From Diphasiastrum complanatum (Eukaryota; Streptophyta; Lycopodiopsida; Lycopodiales; Lycopodiaceae), in assembly GCA_029204225.1 (NCBI GenBank), contig CM055103.1:22808663-22872662 (forward strand): 64,000 bases of DNA, written 5' to 3'. Shown here in pieces: positions 25,530 through 35,240 of this stretch (positions within the stretch are counted from its first letter, which is position 1; every line of letters starts with the position of its first letter). The position numbers were made by a program, and so were the translations under genes. The notes below the pieces were generated by a model. That model saw only the letters and a list, made by a program, of their open reading frames with translations, was not told the DNA's origin and searched no databases.

Positions 25530-26350
25530 GCACCCAAAGGGCAAGATCAAGGACAAATCCAAGTTCAAATGTGTTTTCTGTGGAAAGGAAAGACATTTTG
25601 CATCAGAATGTCTCAAGAAGAAGAAGGCACAAGAGAGCAAACAATGCAACATTTTGCACATCAGGAGGAGGAGGAGGATGAAGAAGAATCATCCTTGATG
25701 GTTTCCAACAAACCTCCATCATCCAAGAGCAACACCAATGATTCTTGGTGGATAGATAGTGGGGCTAGCTCCCACATGACATTTCAACTACTATTTCTCC
25801 ACTTTACTCTCTTACAATGATGTACATAGATATATCTATATAGCTAGTAGTCAAGAGTGTAAGATAAGTGGTATTGGAACCATTCCATTGTATGTTGGAT
25901 CATCCACAATGATGAATCTTGAAAATGTCCTTTATGTTCCTAAGTTAACCAAGAATCTGCTTAGTGTTGGCCAATTTATGGATAATGGCCTTGATGTACA
26001 ATTTAAGCATGGAGTTTGTTTCATCCTTAGAAATGATGAATGTATAGCTAAAGGCTTTAAGCAAGGTAGATTGTTTAAGCTTGATGCTAATATTGCAGTG
26101 GAGAGTGTGAATTTGCCAAAGGTGGAGATATCAAAGGTGGAGCTATGGCACAAAAGGTTGGGCCATCCCAACTTCAAAGCCATGGAAGCAACGTGTGCAA
26201 AGGAGCTTGCACTCGGCCTCCCCAAGCATTTGTCAAAGTGTGGAAGGATGCGAAAAGCATGTAGCCTCTCAAAGGCTCATAAACTACCTTCCACAAGATC
26301 CACAACAAGATTTAGCACTCCTCTTAAAATCATCCAAATCCAAATCAAGA
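25530..26350 (+). pseudogene. Copia gag end, protease and pre-integrase
   Basis: Zinc knuckle CVFCGKERHFASEC (about 25,570-25,612) in one frame. After a frameshift within a run of acidic codons comes protease WWIDSGASSHMT (about 25,747-25,782). Then VLYVPKLTKNLLSVGQF and pre-integrase VELWHKRLGHPNFKAME (26,138-26,190) are open from 25,888 to 26,361. Integrase is absent; the sequence changes near 26,350. Confidence 0.85.
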
Positions 26351-26525
26351 TTGGCATATGATGGGCCACACATAAATCAACTATCACGTCGTGAGCATAT
26401 GGGATTGAGAGCCATGATAAAAATAGATGAACAACAATGTGCCAAAACAAATCAGCCTTGGCCTACTTCTTTTTCTTCTTCAGAATCAAGATCAAGTGCT
26501 GAAAATGATTTTTGAATTCAAGATA

Positions 26526-27116
26526 AAGTTGAAATCATGAACAACTTGATAAATAACGTCTATGAGCATCATGACGTGGAAGAACGCACTGAAGATGATA
26601 GTGAATCATTTATTGGTTCCGAGGAAAAAAAATTGAGAGAAGAATCAAACACACCATTATATCTTGGAGCAAAGATATCTCATTTGGCCGCTTCGTTGCT
26701 TATATTGAACTTCTAAGCAAAATTTAAATGGAGTGATACAAGTGTTACATCCTTATTTGGGTAAATAAGATTGCATCATGCTTGTCCAAAAGGTTGTCCT
26801 ATATGTGATACTCCTCGATATCAAGATGACTTACAAGGGATCACTATCCCATGCAAGGTTTACGACACTTTCCAATAATCCCACGATTGCAATGATTGTT
26901 TCGTTGCAAGTCTCTTGTAGAACTTGTGAATTGGCATGCTAGTCATTGTTCTTCACATGAGATCATGAGAGTACCCTCAGACTCTCATGCATGGAAACAC
27001 ATTGACAAAAAATATCAATGTTTCGCATCTGGACTTGCAACAGACGAGGTTAACCCCTTTGGAAAAATGTCAAGCACGTGGTCTACTTGGCCAGTGGTGT
27101 TGGTCAACTATAACAT
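26526..27116 (+). pseudogene. CACTA (En/Spm) TNP2-like transposase, N-terminal half
   Basis: Order of phrases matches plant TNP2-type transposases: TPLYLGAKISHLAASLLIL (about 26,653), FKWSDTSVTSLF, CPKGCPICDTPRYQDD (about 26,790), then the open stretch 26,896-27,174 with LVELVNWHASH, MRVPSDSHAWKHID, LATDEVNPFG and STWSTWPVVLVNYN. Several in-frame stops precede 26,896. Coding similarity ends at 27,116, exactly where a copia LTR begins, so the element was cut by that insertion. No CACTA terminal repeats were located. Confidence 0.85.
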
Positions 27117-27762
27117 TGTGAAAGATTCAACTAGTTTGATCATGTTTGCTATATTTCCATATTTGGCATATTGAGGCCAACTTTGTTTTTAGACTTAGAG
27201 ATTGACTTTTCAAAATTCATTAGTCTAAATCTTATTTGAATAAACACTTTTTGAAAGTATGGGAAAGTTAGAATGCGAGTTTGAGTAGATTCAAAATTGA
27301 ATGTTGGATACTTTGAATCTAGACCCAAAAATAGCAGGGTTAGCATTTTGGTGGGAAAGCCAAGTGGCCAAATAGGGTTTGAACCTACAATAAAAGAATG
27401 TACCTCATGGAGAGACATATCTTCTCTCTTCTCTATCTTATTTCATGCTTATACATGGTTCTCTTGGGTTCTACTATCCATTGGTGCTTTATACTTGTGA
27501 TTGCATGCAATTCTATGTGTAGAATGATCCGTATTTGTTATTTTTGGATCCACGCATGTGAATATAGTAGCTTGCTATTTTTTATGGACAGCAACAGTAC
27601 TTTATCATTTGATTCATGTTTGATCAAGTTCTATTAGAGTTTGCATCTCATTTTGTGTATAGATGCTGATTTTTTTACATTGGTGAGATTGGTAGAGTAT
27701 TTCTCTTTGTAACCCAAGATCTTTCAAGTGGATTGGATCACGATGATCTAAAATCCTTCACA
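27117..27762 (+). repeat. Copia 5' LTR
   Basis: Starts TGTGAAAGATTC and ends CTTCACA just before a priming site. Its length (646 bp) and opening words (TGTGAAA ... TTGAGGCC) are like the LTR pair at 32,441 and 40,800, so it is a member of the same family or a close one. Confidence 0.7.
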
Positions 27763-28535
27763 TGGTATCAGAGCTTCTGTTCAGATTACGAAGGAAGAAA
27801 TCAGATCTATCAATGATTTGGTGAAGATATCAAGGCTAGAGCATGCTAGAGAGGATTCTACACCAAAATCGAGTTCTTTGCTTTTATAGATTGGATCTTT
27901 TGTAAAATAAAACCCTAAATAGGTTCACAAACTTGATCAATTCTGATATTTGATTTCACATACTGGATTTGGCCGGTTTTTGGATCATCAGCCTAAGTGG
28001 TGGCTATTAGATTGCATAATCAAAATTTCAACATTTGCATGTAGATTTGGAACAATCAATCTTTTGTGATTTTGACAAAACCCTAATTTTGCTTGGTGGA
28101 TTGATAGTCGAGCAAGTTCACACATGACCTTTCACAAAGAGTACTTCACTTCTTTGTTGGCATATGGAGATGACAAGAGGGTGATCTACATGACCAATGA
28201 TTTTGAGTGTGCAATCAAAGAGATTGGCACAATTCCTATTTCTCTCTCTACAAATAGGAATGTACATTTGGAGGATGTTTTGTTTATTCCATCTATTACC
28301 AAGAATTTGCTTAGTGTGAGTCAAATGCTAAGTAAAGGCCTCAAGGTGGAGTTTGATGGAGATGCTTGTATGATCAAAAGGAAGGATGTCTTGGTTGGAA
28401 AAGGTAAAAGGCAAGGGAAGTTGTTCAAACTAGATGCTTGTGTTATTGCTAACCAAGTTGGATGTGTTGCAAGGGAGAAATTACCTATTCAAGAGGTTTG
28501 GCATAAAAGGATGGGACACCTCAACTTCAAGCTAG
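27763..28535 (+). pseudogene. Copia leader, protease and pre-integrase, gag deleted
   Basis: Priming site TGGTATCAGAGC at 27,763-27,774, about 310 bp of leader, then directly protease text at 28,095 without any gag. The catalytic triplet reads DSR instead of DSG (WWIDSRASSHMT), so the protease would be inactive. An open frame runs 28,124-28,579 (VLFIPSITKNLLSVSQM; VWHKRMGHLNF). Similarity stops at about 28,530. Very close to the element at 35.5 kb. Confidence 0.85.
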
Positions 28536-28895
28536 ACATTATCTACAAGAATACACAACTGGCCAAAATTAAGTACTAATGGAAATACTTGTACTATTCC
28601 AAGAGCCCCTTGGATTCTTACGAGCTCAAGACATGTATTTGAAAATGCATATGTTGAGAATGAAATGGAAGATCTAAATTTGGACAACACAAGTATATCT
28701 GATGAAGATGTACATATATCTTCAAGTTTTATAAATCTTGAAATCTCGAGAATTGATTCTCATGATTCCGACGACTCAGATGATGAAGATGACAACAATG
28801 ATTCTTTTCATGAGGGCATTATTGAGAGAGATTTTGATTTCTATAGTGATGATGAAAATCATCTTAGCGTTTATCTCATTGCATATATTTGTTAA
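28536..28895 (+). other. Acidic 119-codon open stretch, unrecognised
   Basis: Open from 28,536 to the stop at 28,893-28,895, with an internal ATG at 28,665. The C-terminal half is dominated by Asp/Ser/Glu (DSDDSDDEDDNNDSFHEG). It starts where copia homology ends and lies just upstream of the ubiquitin-like ORF. I cannot assign a family. It may be an exon of the same unit or chance. Confidence 0.3.
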
Positions 28896-28914
28896 TTTTT
28901 TCTCAAGTGCTAGT

Positions 28915-29487
28915 GTTCGAAAGACACAAACTTTATCTGTTCGCAAGGATTTATCATATGAGACTTTGTCAGATCTCATGGATCAAGGTTAGGATAGTAA
29001 AACAAATAATGATATAGAATGCAAGATCAAAAAGTTGTCAATGACCTTCCGTTATCATATCAAAAAACAAATGCTCAGTCTCACATTTAGCTATCATAGA
29101 TACAAGAAAATTGACGATACATGGCTACCACTAGATCAAGACTTCGAACTAAATGGTCACACAAACCGAATGGAGATAAGCATTATCTACAATGAAGAAT
29201 ATTTGACTATGGTTGAGGTGGAAGAGCATTGGACGCTTGATTTTATCAAAATAGAGCTCATGCTATTACAAACCAATCTATCAACTTATTTCAGATTCAT
29301 CATCAACGGAAGACTCGTAAGTACTCTATGTTTAATGCCATTTCAAAATAGTACAAAATAATGGAAAATGAGATAACTTGCAATTGCACATTCACTAATA
29401 TTTGTCTTGTCACAGTTGCGAAAAAGATAGGGGCTGATAACGTGCTGCAAAGATCTACCTACAACAATCACCATTGTTGAAGATTAA
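28915..29487 (+). pseudogene. Ubiquitin-like (Ubl) domain ORF with one intron
   Basis: Seen: one frame from about 28,915 (SVRKTQTLSVRKD...) with a TAG at 28,990, then open to 29,316. There a consensus GTAAGT donor and, 99 nt later, a TCTTGTCACAG acceptor (exon resumes 29,416, phase 0) form a neat intron. The next exon has a TAG at 29,428 and runs on to TAA at 29,485. The stretch from MEISIIYNEEYL (29,170) through VEVEEHWTLDFIKIELM, FRFIINGRLL and, after the stop, LPTTITIVED follows the beta-grasp spacing of ubiquitin (MxIxV..., TIxxVKxKI, LIFxGKxL, xLHLVL). Inferred: a decayed Ubl gene. No C-terminal Gly-Gly is visible. It faces the Ulp1-like gene at 29,604-30,930, suggesting a functional pair once. 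An unrelated short ORF with intron-like motifs by chance is the alternative. Confidence 0.45.
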
Positions 29488-29603
29488 TAGCTTCAAATAA
29501 AGTTGGGAATTAGAACATGTACTTTGGGCTCCCAAATTCATACAATGGAACAACATTTGATATATCAATGTATATTTTCATATTAATTCTATACATGTGC
29601 AAT

Positions 29604-30930
29604 CTATATCTGTTCTATGTTATCTACATTCTTCAAATCTTTATTTAGTATAATAACATTTTTCAGAGCACCATCATCAACAATGGGTGGCTGAAGCCTT
29701 GCCCTCGTCAGTATCCTCAAGATAATTTCTTGCCTAAATCTATACACTTGGCTTGATGTGTATTCGGAAAATATAAACTACAAGATAGAATATTCACATT
29801 TTTAGTTACGATTAAAAAATTTACATAATAGAAACATTAATCACAATTCCAAAACCAATAATAGACATAATAAATTACCTTTGAAATATCAACATCCTAT
29901 CGAAGGATGAACCACTCAAAAAATATCTTTGCATTATACAAAGTGTACCACCCACAGTTGAACGAGTCATTTTGCTAGGGTGACTGCAAAAAGTTCAGCA
30001 CACAAGACATCAATTAAGAGACGGAATGCATTAGAATGAAACAAATACACTAGAATGCTGATTTCAAAATGTTGTTAAGAAGAACAGATTGACCTCTAGA
30101 CTGACGATCTGCCATTCATTTGTCTGTTGGAATATATATACGTATATATGGCAAGATCAAATCAACATCCTTATGCATATTACGAGCCGAGTTCACCTTT
30201 ATACAAAACAATATAATAATATTATCTACAGATCTCTTAATAGAGATCAGGTTTAAACTCTAGTGCTCACTGCAAAATAAGATAGAGAGTCCATTAGCTG
30301 CAATTCTGAGAACTATTTCTATTGATAATGCCAATGATAAAGCTATAAACAACAAGAAGCATTTGAATTATCTTACTTGGTATGATAAGGCACGAGCAAA
30401 AATTTTGTAGCTGGTGGTAATCCACTAGTAAGACATTGTGACAACTTGTCGTTCTTCTCCTTGATTGCCTGAAGCGAAAAATTATTGAGTACCAAAACTT
30501 CATTGTATGAATCCCTTGCAATGTCAAATTGCAAGAGTATGACCCCAGACTCTATCACAGGATCACTGATAGAAGCCCATCTATTTTTGAGATCCAAACA
30601 ATCAATAACTCTATAATTCATAAGGAAATCAAGTTCCTCTAATCTAAAACAAAATGGAACTCTAATTCTATCTACAACATCGGATATGTCACTCTCAAAT
30701 TTAAGATACTCATCCAAATCTATATATGTATAAAAATTTGAACGAGGAGGAGCAGGTGGATGAGCAGTATCTACAGGAGTAACATGATTATTCAAAATGG
30801 TTGTAGTTGTGTTTACAATCGTATCTAGTGCAACATTATCTACATTATCAACAAGGTTAGATTGAGAAAAATTTATAATAATAGCCCTCCTAACTTCCTT
30901 CGAGGCTGTCTTGGGGGCTGGCTGCTTCAT
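29604..30930 (-). pseudogene. Ulp1/SENP-like C48 cysteine peptidase, spliced, decayed
   Basis: Exon A 30,930-30,377 (184 codons) ends at GTAAGA. A 107-nt intron ends in TTATTTTGCAG and exon B resumes at 30,269 in the matching phase. The join reads KFLLVPYHTNEH followed by TAG where Trp is expected, then SLNLISIK: the catalytic-His block (EHWxL) of Ulp1 peptidases, His codon 30,265-30,263. Exon C (29,983-29,879, after TTTTTGCAG, before GTAATT) has QNDSFNCGWYTLYNAKIFF, the catalytic-Cys block (xxDCGxxxxxxxE), Cys codon 29,956-29,954, with a TAG where the preceding Gln is usual. Exon D (29,777-29,604, after TTGTAG) has FSEYTSSQVYRFRQEIILRIL, like the family's C-terminal helix. The Asp block is unclear (LFCIKVNSARN) and the B-to-C junction is out of phase. 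Family role: SUMO/ubiquitin-like processing or removal. Such peptidases are known cargo of plant MULE and CACTA transposons. Confidence 0.55.
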
Positions 30931-31265
30931 AGGCCTCTTGGTCGGAGGTCAGTCATACCTATTGGATCAGGTCTGACTAAACTACCGAGATTTTTCCTAG
31001 TGATGTGGCGGAGAACACGGTAGAATGGAGCTTTCTGAATTAACAGATTGGTTGACCTCTGATATTTTTGAATATCAGAGAGCCACCTATTGCGGTTGTG
31101 TCTTCTAGTTCGAGTCGGAGGATTTATGGCAATGATAGGGGCTGAGGAAGCATCAGCAGAGAAAAAATTTCTCTTTGTCTGCTTTCTCCTCTCTGTAGAG
31201 GTAGTCTGAGGGGTATTGCACTTGTGTTTGATGAGCGAGATAGAAAGAGGAAGGGTGGACTGCTC
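30927..31265 (-). pseudogene. Histone H3/CENH3-like alphaN-alpha1 fragment
   Basis: One frame is open from 31,265 to TGA at 30,929-30,927. Its basic tail (STERRKQTKRNFF; PPTRTRRHNRNR) precedes IQKYQRSTNLLIQKAPFYR and VLRHIT (31,085-30,990). By eye this matches the H3 alphaN and alpha1 helices (IRKYQKSTELLIRKLPFQR, LVREIA) at about half of 31 positions. Wording such as STNLLI is also reminiscent of CENH3. Loop 1, alpha2 and alpha3 are missing. The stop overlaps the ATG of the peptidase exon A (ATGA), in another frame, so a frameshift near 30,950-30,990 may have separated one fused gene. A pyrimidine-rich stretch ending CAG at about 31,206 could be an acceptor, in which case the true N-terminus lies further right. 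Pseudogene or captured fragment is most likely. Confidence 0.5.
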
Positions 31266-31554
31266 TCACAAAGAAGCGATATGTACAAAAGTTATGTACA
31301 GGTGACTTGTGTGCAAGTAGTAATAGTGGTAAGAGTATATAGTATAGGGACACACAATTGCGATATATGCAGAGACTGTGTATGGTATATTGGAGTGCAT
31401 GAAAGGTAGTAGGTAGAAATGTGAATGAGAGAGTGGCCCACAAGTGCGATATGCGGAGCAAAACAAAAAAGTGAAAAAAAGGCCTCGTAGATTGTGAGTT
31501 TTATATCGCAATTCGCACATGCGAAAGAACGTCTTGTTGAATTGTCACTTCGTA

Positions 31555-31725
31555 TAGTAGTGACACGTGTCACCAATCCAAACAATGAGCATGTGACATG
31601 TGTCCGGTTGTCATTTCACACATATGGAGACCAAGACGTGTCGCCAATCTGAGCAATGAGCACATGACATGTGTCCGGTTGCCATTTCACACGTGTCTGG
31701 TTGTCATTTCACACGTGTGTAAATG
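31555..31725. repeat. Tandem repeats rich in ACACGTGT/ACATGTGTCC
   Basis: Two imperfect units of about 75 bp (from about 31,562 and 31,637) share 'caatgagca', 'gacatgtgtccggttg' and 'catttcacac'. A third partial unit (ctggttgtcatttcacacgtg) follows. G-box-like CACGTG or ACGTGT words are frequent. Short 'gcgatat' and 'cttgtgcgcg' words also recur from 31,270 to 31,950. Subterminal repeat arrays of this sort are typical of DNA transposons; promoter elements are the alternative. Confidence 0.6.
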
Positions 31726-31789
31726 TACGAATGAATGGGGAGCCAACATGTGCCTGTTGACCATTTGACCACACGTGTGAAAAATTCCC

Positions 31790-31796
31790 TATAAAA
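31790..31796 (+). promoter_or_regulatory. Candidate TATA box
   Basis: TATAAAA between the repeat array and an ATG at 32,024. Only a sequence match. Confidence 0.35.
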
Positions 31797-32023
31797 TGCA
31801 TGCAACCCGATTAATTTTTTGCTTTTTTTTTTTTTCGAATTTCGCGGCATATCGCTCTTGTGCGCGCTCTTTGTGTTATCTATTGTAGCTTGCCATATAC
31901 TTGCGGACAAGTGCGATATCCCATTGTTATCTTTCGCACATATCCCTCTTGTGCGCGTTCTTTACAAAAAAAATTTTCCGGATTGCTTATCTCGTGCACA
32001 AGAGCAATATCTGCCTGAGACCG

Positions 32024-32176
32024 ATGGCCTCGTCCTCCGGATCTAGCCATGAAACGAGCCTTAGTGCATTTCTTACTGAATTTGAAATTATTGAGAACTT
32101 AGACTACTTCCACAACCTATTTCGCCCATATTTACATGTTTTCAAGAGATCCACTCTCCTTCATGCAATTTATTGA
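32024..32176 (+). CDS. Short ORF or first exon, unrecognised (50 aa)
   Basis: ATG in a strong context (CCGATGGCC) opens MASSSGSSHETSLSAFLTEF and ends with TGA at 32,174. The protein has an aromatic-rich second half (YFHNLFRPYLHVF). It lies 230 bp after a TATA box and 265 bp before a copia insertion that may have cut a longer gene. No family recognised. The stretch 32,177-32,440 holds nothing I can name. Confidence 0.25.
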   Translation: MASSSGSSHETSLSAFLTEFEIIENLDYFHNLFRPYLHVFKRSTLLHAIY

Positions 32177-32440
32177 TCTTGTCCATTTCTTCCTACAGTT
32201 CTAGCATAGACTAGATATAATGTTTACCAAATTGTTGGAACAATTTAAAAACACTTCAACGTGTCCTTATTGTAAGAGAAAATGTCATTTTGTTGAATAT
32301 CAGACTGGTTTCATACTTGGATCTAAAATCTTCTTGCTCCACTATTTGTGATAGTGCACCAGTCATGAGAGTTATACTAACCCTCTCCAACTTCTGTCCT
32401 TTCACAATTTCTGACTCATCTAATTTAAGTAGTATGATTA

Positions 32441-33094
32441 TGTGAAAATTGTCAACATTTCCTAGCTAGTTTGAGGCCTAAATTGGCAATTTTTGTACAT
32501 AGTTTTGGATATAACCTTTCACAAGTGTAAAAGAGGCCTATGTACTTTTATTTTAGTATATATTTCATATTGAAGAAGTTCCAAAACTTCAGGATCTTCG
32601 AAATGACACCAAAATCATGTTATTTGGACATAGGCCAAAATTGGCTATTTTAGGCTACTGGTGTCCTAAAATTGGGTCCTAAGTTCTAGAGAGAGGAGAG
32701 AGAGCCATCTCTCTCACCAATATTATGCTGAAATTCGTGGAGAATAGGTTGGAGAAACTTATTGTATTGTTGAGAGAGATCAATAGATCATTGTCACAGT
32801 TTCTTCCTCCATTGAGAGCATTGTTTTGTGTATTGTCTTCAAGCTATTGTGTATGGTCTTAGGAGATTTCCAAAAGTGGTAGGCTGTTGTAGTAAGGCCT
32901 GTTTGCTACTATTTTTGGCTGCCATCAGTACCTTTTATTAGTTTCTTTTGTCTCTTGAATGCTTTGTCAAGTTCATGTGTATCAAAGGTAGCATTAGGAT
33001 GCTTTGCCATTTCTAGCTTTTGTAGCTTGTTGTGCAAAGATCTTAGCCAAGTATTTTGAGAGTTCGGATCCATTCAAGATCCACTTTTTGTTAA
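32441..33094 (+). repeat. 5' LTR of the long copia
   Basis: Starts TGTGAAAATTG. Matches 40,800-41,455 throughout with scattered substitutions. The last few bases differ between copies (GTTAAA here, TCACA there), so the inner edge is approximate. Confidence 0.85.
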
Positions 33095-33095
33095 A

Positions 33096-33107
33096 TGGTA
33101 TCAGAGC
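33096..33107 (+). other. Primer binding site of the long copia
   Basis: TGGTATCAGAGC directly after the LTR. The leader from here to the gag ATG at 34,572 is about 1.46 kb, long for copia, and shows no ORF of interest. Confidence 0.85.
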
Positions 33108-34571
33108 TAGTTGGCTGTTATTTCTAGTAAGGTTTCCATTTATGGTGATATTTGGATGTTTGATCAAGTTCTAGCATGATTATGCATTGCACTGTTGATC
33201 AAATCTTACTAACCTTTGTTTTGTGAGTTGAACTTGTGGATCAAAAGCATATTGCAGGTCTTTTGAAAATCAAAGACTGAGAAGAAGCTATTTTGGATCA
33301 GATCGTAACCCCTAATCATTTGTTGATTGTGAGGCTTGTGCATATTCAATACTAACAATGTTCTGCTCAATCTTTTGTTGACAATCTCCACTTCTATGAA
33401 TGAACACTCTCCTTTGTGTGAAAAATCTCCTTAAGTGGATGACAAATACTCTTTGAGTGATTTTTTAATTCTCCAAAAGGCTGAGCAAAGCTCTCACTTG
33501 GATGAAAGATCCCCTTTTGGGTGAACAGATTGTCAACAATCTTTTGCATAAATTTTGGTGTACTTTGTTGATCATGTAAGTAACTCTCCTTATGTAATAT
33601 GATTGGAGCATTTGCTAGAAGGTTTTAACCATTATGCAAATGTGTTTTCAGGTTCTTAACAGGTTGAGGAACATTCTCATTTGAAGTGATCTTAGATCTA
33701 CATCTAAACACCAAGATTTGACAAGCTAGCGAAGCTACTCTTGTGATTCACTAAGTGTGCTCTTTCATTCACCTCTAAAGCTTGTATTTATCATTACTAG
33801 AGTTTATAAACTCTTAGAAGTGTGGTCTAGATGTGGTTTTACAAGTTAAATCAATATCTTAGTGTATTGATCATATGAGGAGGTTTTCTATGTATCATCA
33901 TCTCTGTCTTAGATTATTTTTGAGAGCTCATTGGCAAACTCGACGTACTTTGATTTCTTTTGGATCTAAGCAAAAACTAAGTGTTCTTAAGATCATTTAC
34001 TATCTATAGGCCATAATGTGTACTGTACCACACATATGTGGGGTGATCATCACTTTTGATTAATGATTTTTAATTGCTCTTGCTTGATGCATGTAAAATT
34101 GTCAATCTAGATCTCAATTTTGTGTGTCTAGTTTCTGGTTCATCCTCTGATGATCTTGATGAAGAATCATCAGATTCACTTGAATTCGTTTCCTGCATTC
34201 GATCTTCCATACCAGAAATTTTCTCTTGATCACTACCATTTTGATTCCCAAGGCATGACTGTAGCAAGTTCCCAATGTTGATTATTCCCTTGAAATCAAT
34301 ATCAATGTGATTTGGTCACTTGCTGGAAAGTTTGAGAGCTTAAGCAAGAGCGTATTCAGGTTGGTTTGAGTTTGTAATCTATTCTTAGTGTGTGCAAAGT
34401 GTTGTACGTGTTTCAATCTTTCTTTCTATGCTTGGAAACCAACCAGGTTCAAGATAGAAGTGTTTAAGGGTCCTAGATCTTTTGAGATCTCCTTATCCAT
34501 CATTTGTTGAGAGAAAAGTGAGTGCTAGGTGCATTAGGATAGAGCCTAAAAGTTGAAGAATCATTATATTC

Positions 34572-35240
34572 ATGGCTTCCAATGTTGGAATCATGTTAGA
34601 AACTAATGATAGGTTGAGTTCATCAAACTACTCTACTTGGAAAGTGAGGATGGAGTCCTTACTTGAGTTGAATAAACTCATGGACATATTTGCAGGAACT
34701 GAAGAGAGACCACACACAATTCAAGAGCAACAAAGTTTGATAAGAAGGCTAAAAGGGCTCTTCATATCATTAAAATGAATGTTACCAATGGACTTCTCAA
34801 GGAAGTTGGTAAGTGTCAAAGTGGAAGTGAGGCATGGAATGCCTTGAAGAAACTCTTTGAATCAAAGTATTGACCCTAAGGAGGCAAATATCTTCTAGTA
34901 GACAAAGAGAGAGAGAAAGTGCTCATGCATTTGTCTTGAGGGTTAAGTCCAAGTGATGATCTAGCATGCATTAATGAAAGCATAAAAGATGGTGAAATAG
35001 TCCAGGTTATGTTGAATGGCTTGCTAGATGAACATGCTAACCTTGTGCAAAGTTTTGCCATTCAAAGAGTCTTGCCAAGTGTGGTTGACTTGCAGGAAAT
35101 CTTATTGGTTGAAGAACATAGGTTGCAATCAAAGCTTGATGGTGCATCCTTGCAAGGCGGAGGTGAAGAGGCTTTCTTCACAAAAGGCAAAGTCAAAGGC
35201 AAAGGGAAATGGTCGAAAGGTGGTACACTCGAATCATGAT
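34572..35240 (+). pseudogene. Gag (N-terminal part) of the long copia
   Basis: ATG 34,572, MASNVGIMLETNDRLSSSNY with YSTWKVRMESLL typical of UBN2-type copia gag. The frame breaks near 34,745 and again near 34,870-34,990, where stops occur, then reopens as MLNGLLDEHANLVQSFAIQR (35,009) to a Gly/Lys-rich end at about 35,235. A further frame change leads into the zinc knuckle of the next entry. Confidence 0.85.

Noticed and set aside
28738-28992. Met-rich ORF overlapping the acidic stretch
   Set aside because: Its first two thirds are a frame shadow of the acidic run; only the last part (SVRKTQTLSV...) is kept, as the Ubl leader.
29879-29983. Alternative frame of exon C (HPSKMTRSTVGG...) joined in phase to exon A
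   Set aside because: It also splices in phase, but the other frame gives the recognisable Cys block and a phase-0 join to a matching C-terminal helix.
30294-30527. 77-codon minus ORF overlapping the Ulp1-like intron
   Set aside because: Reads through the predicted intron in another frame; no motif.
31153-31585. Cys/Tyr-rich minus-strand ORFs
   Set aside because: Translations of the repeat and promoter-like region, in frames other than the H3-like one.
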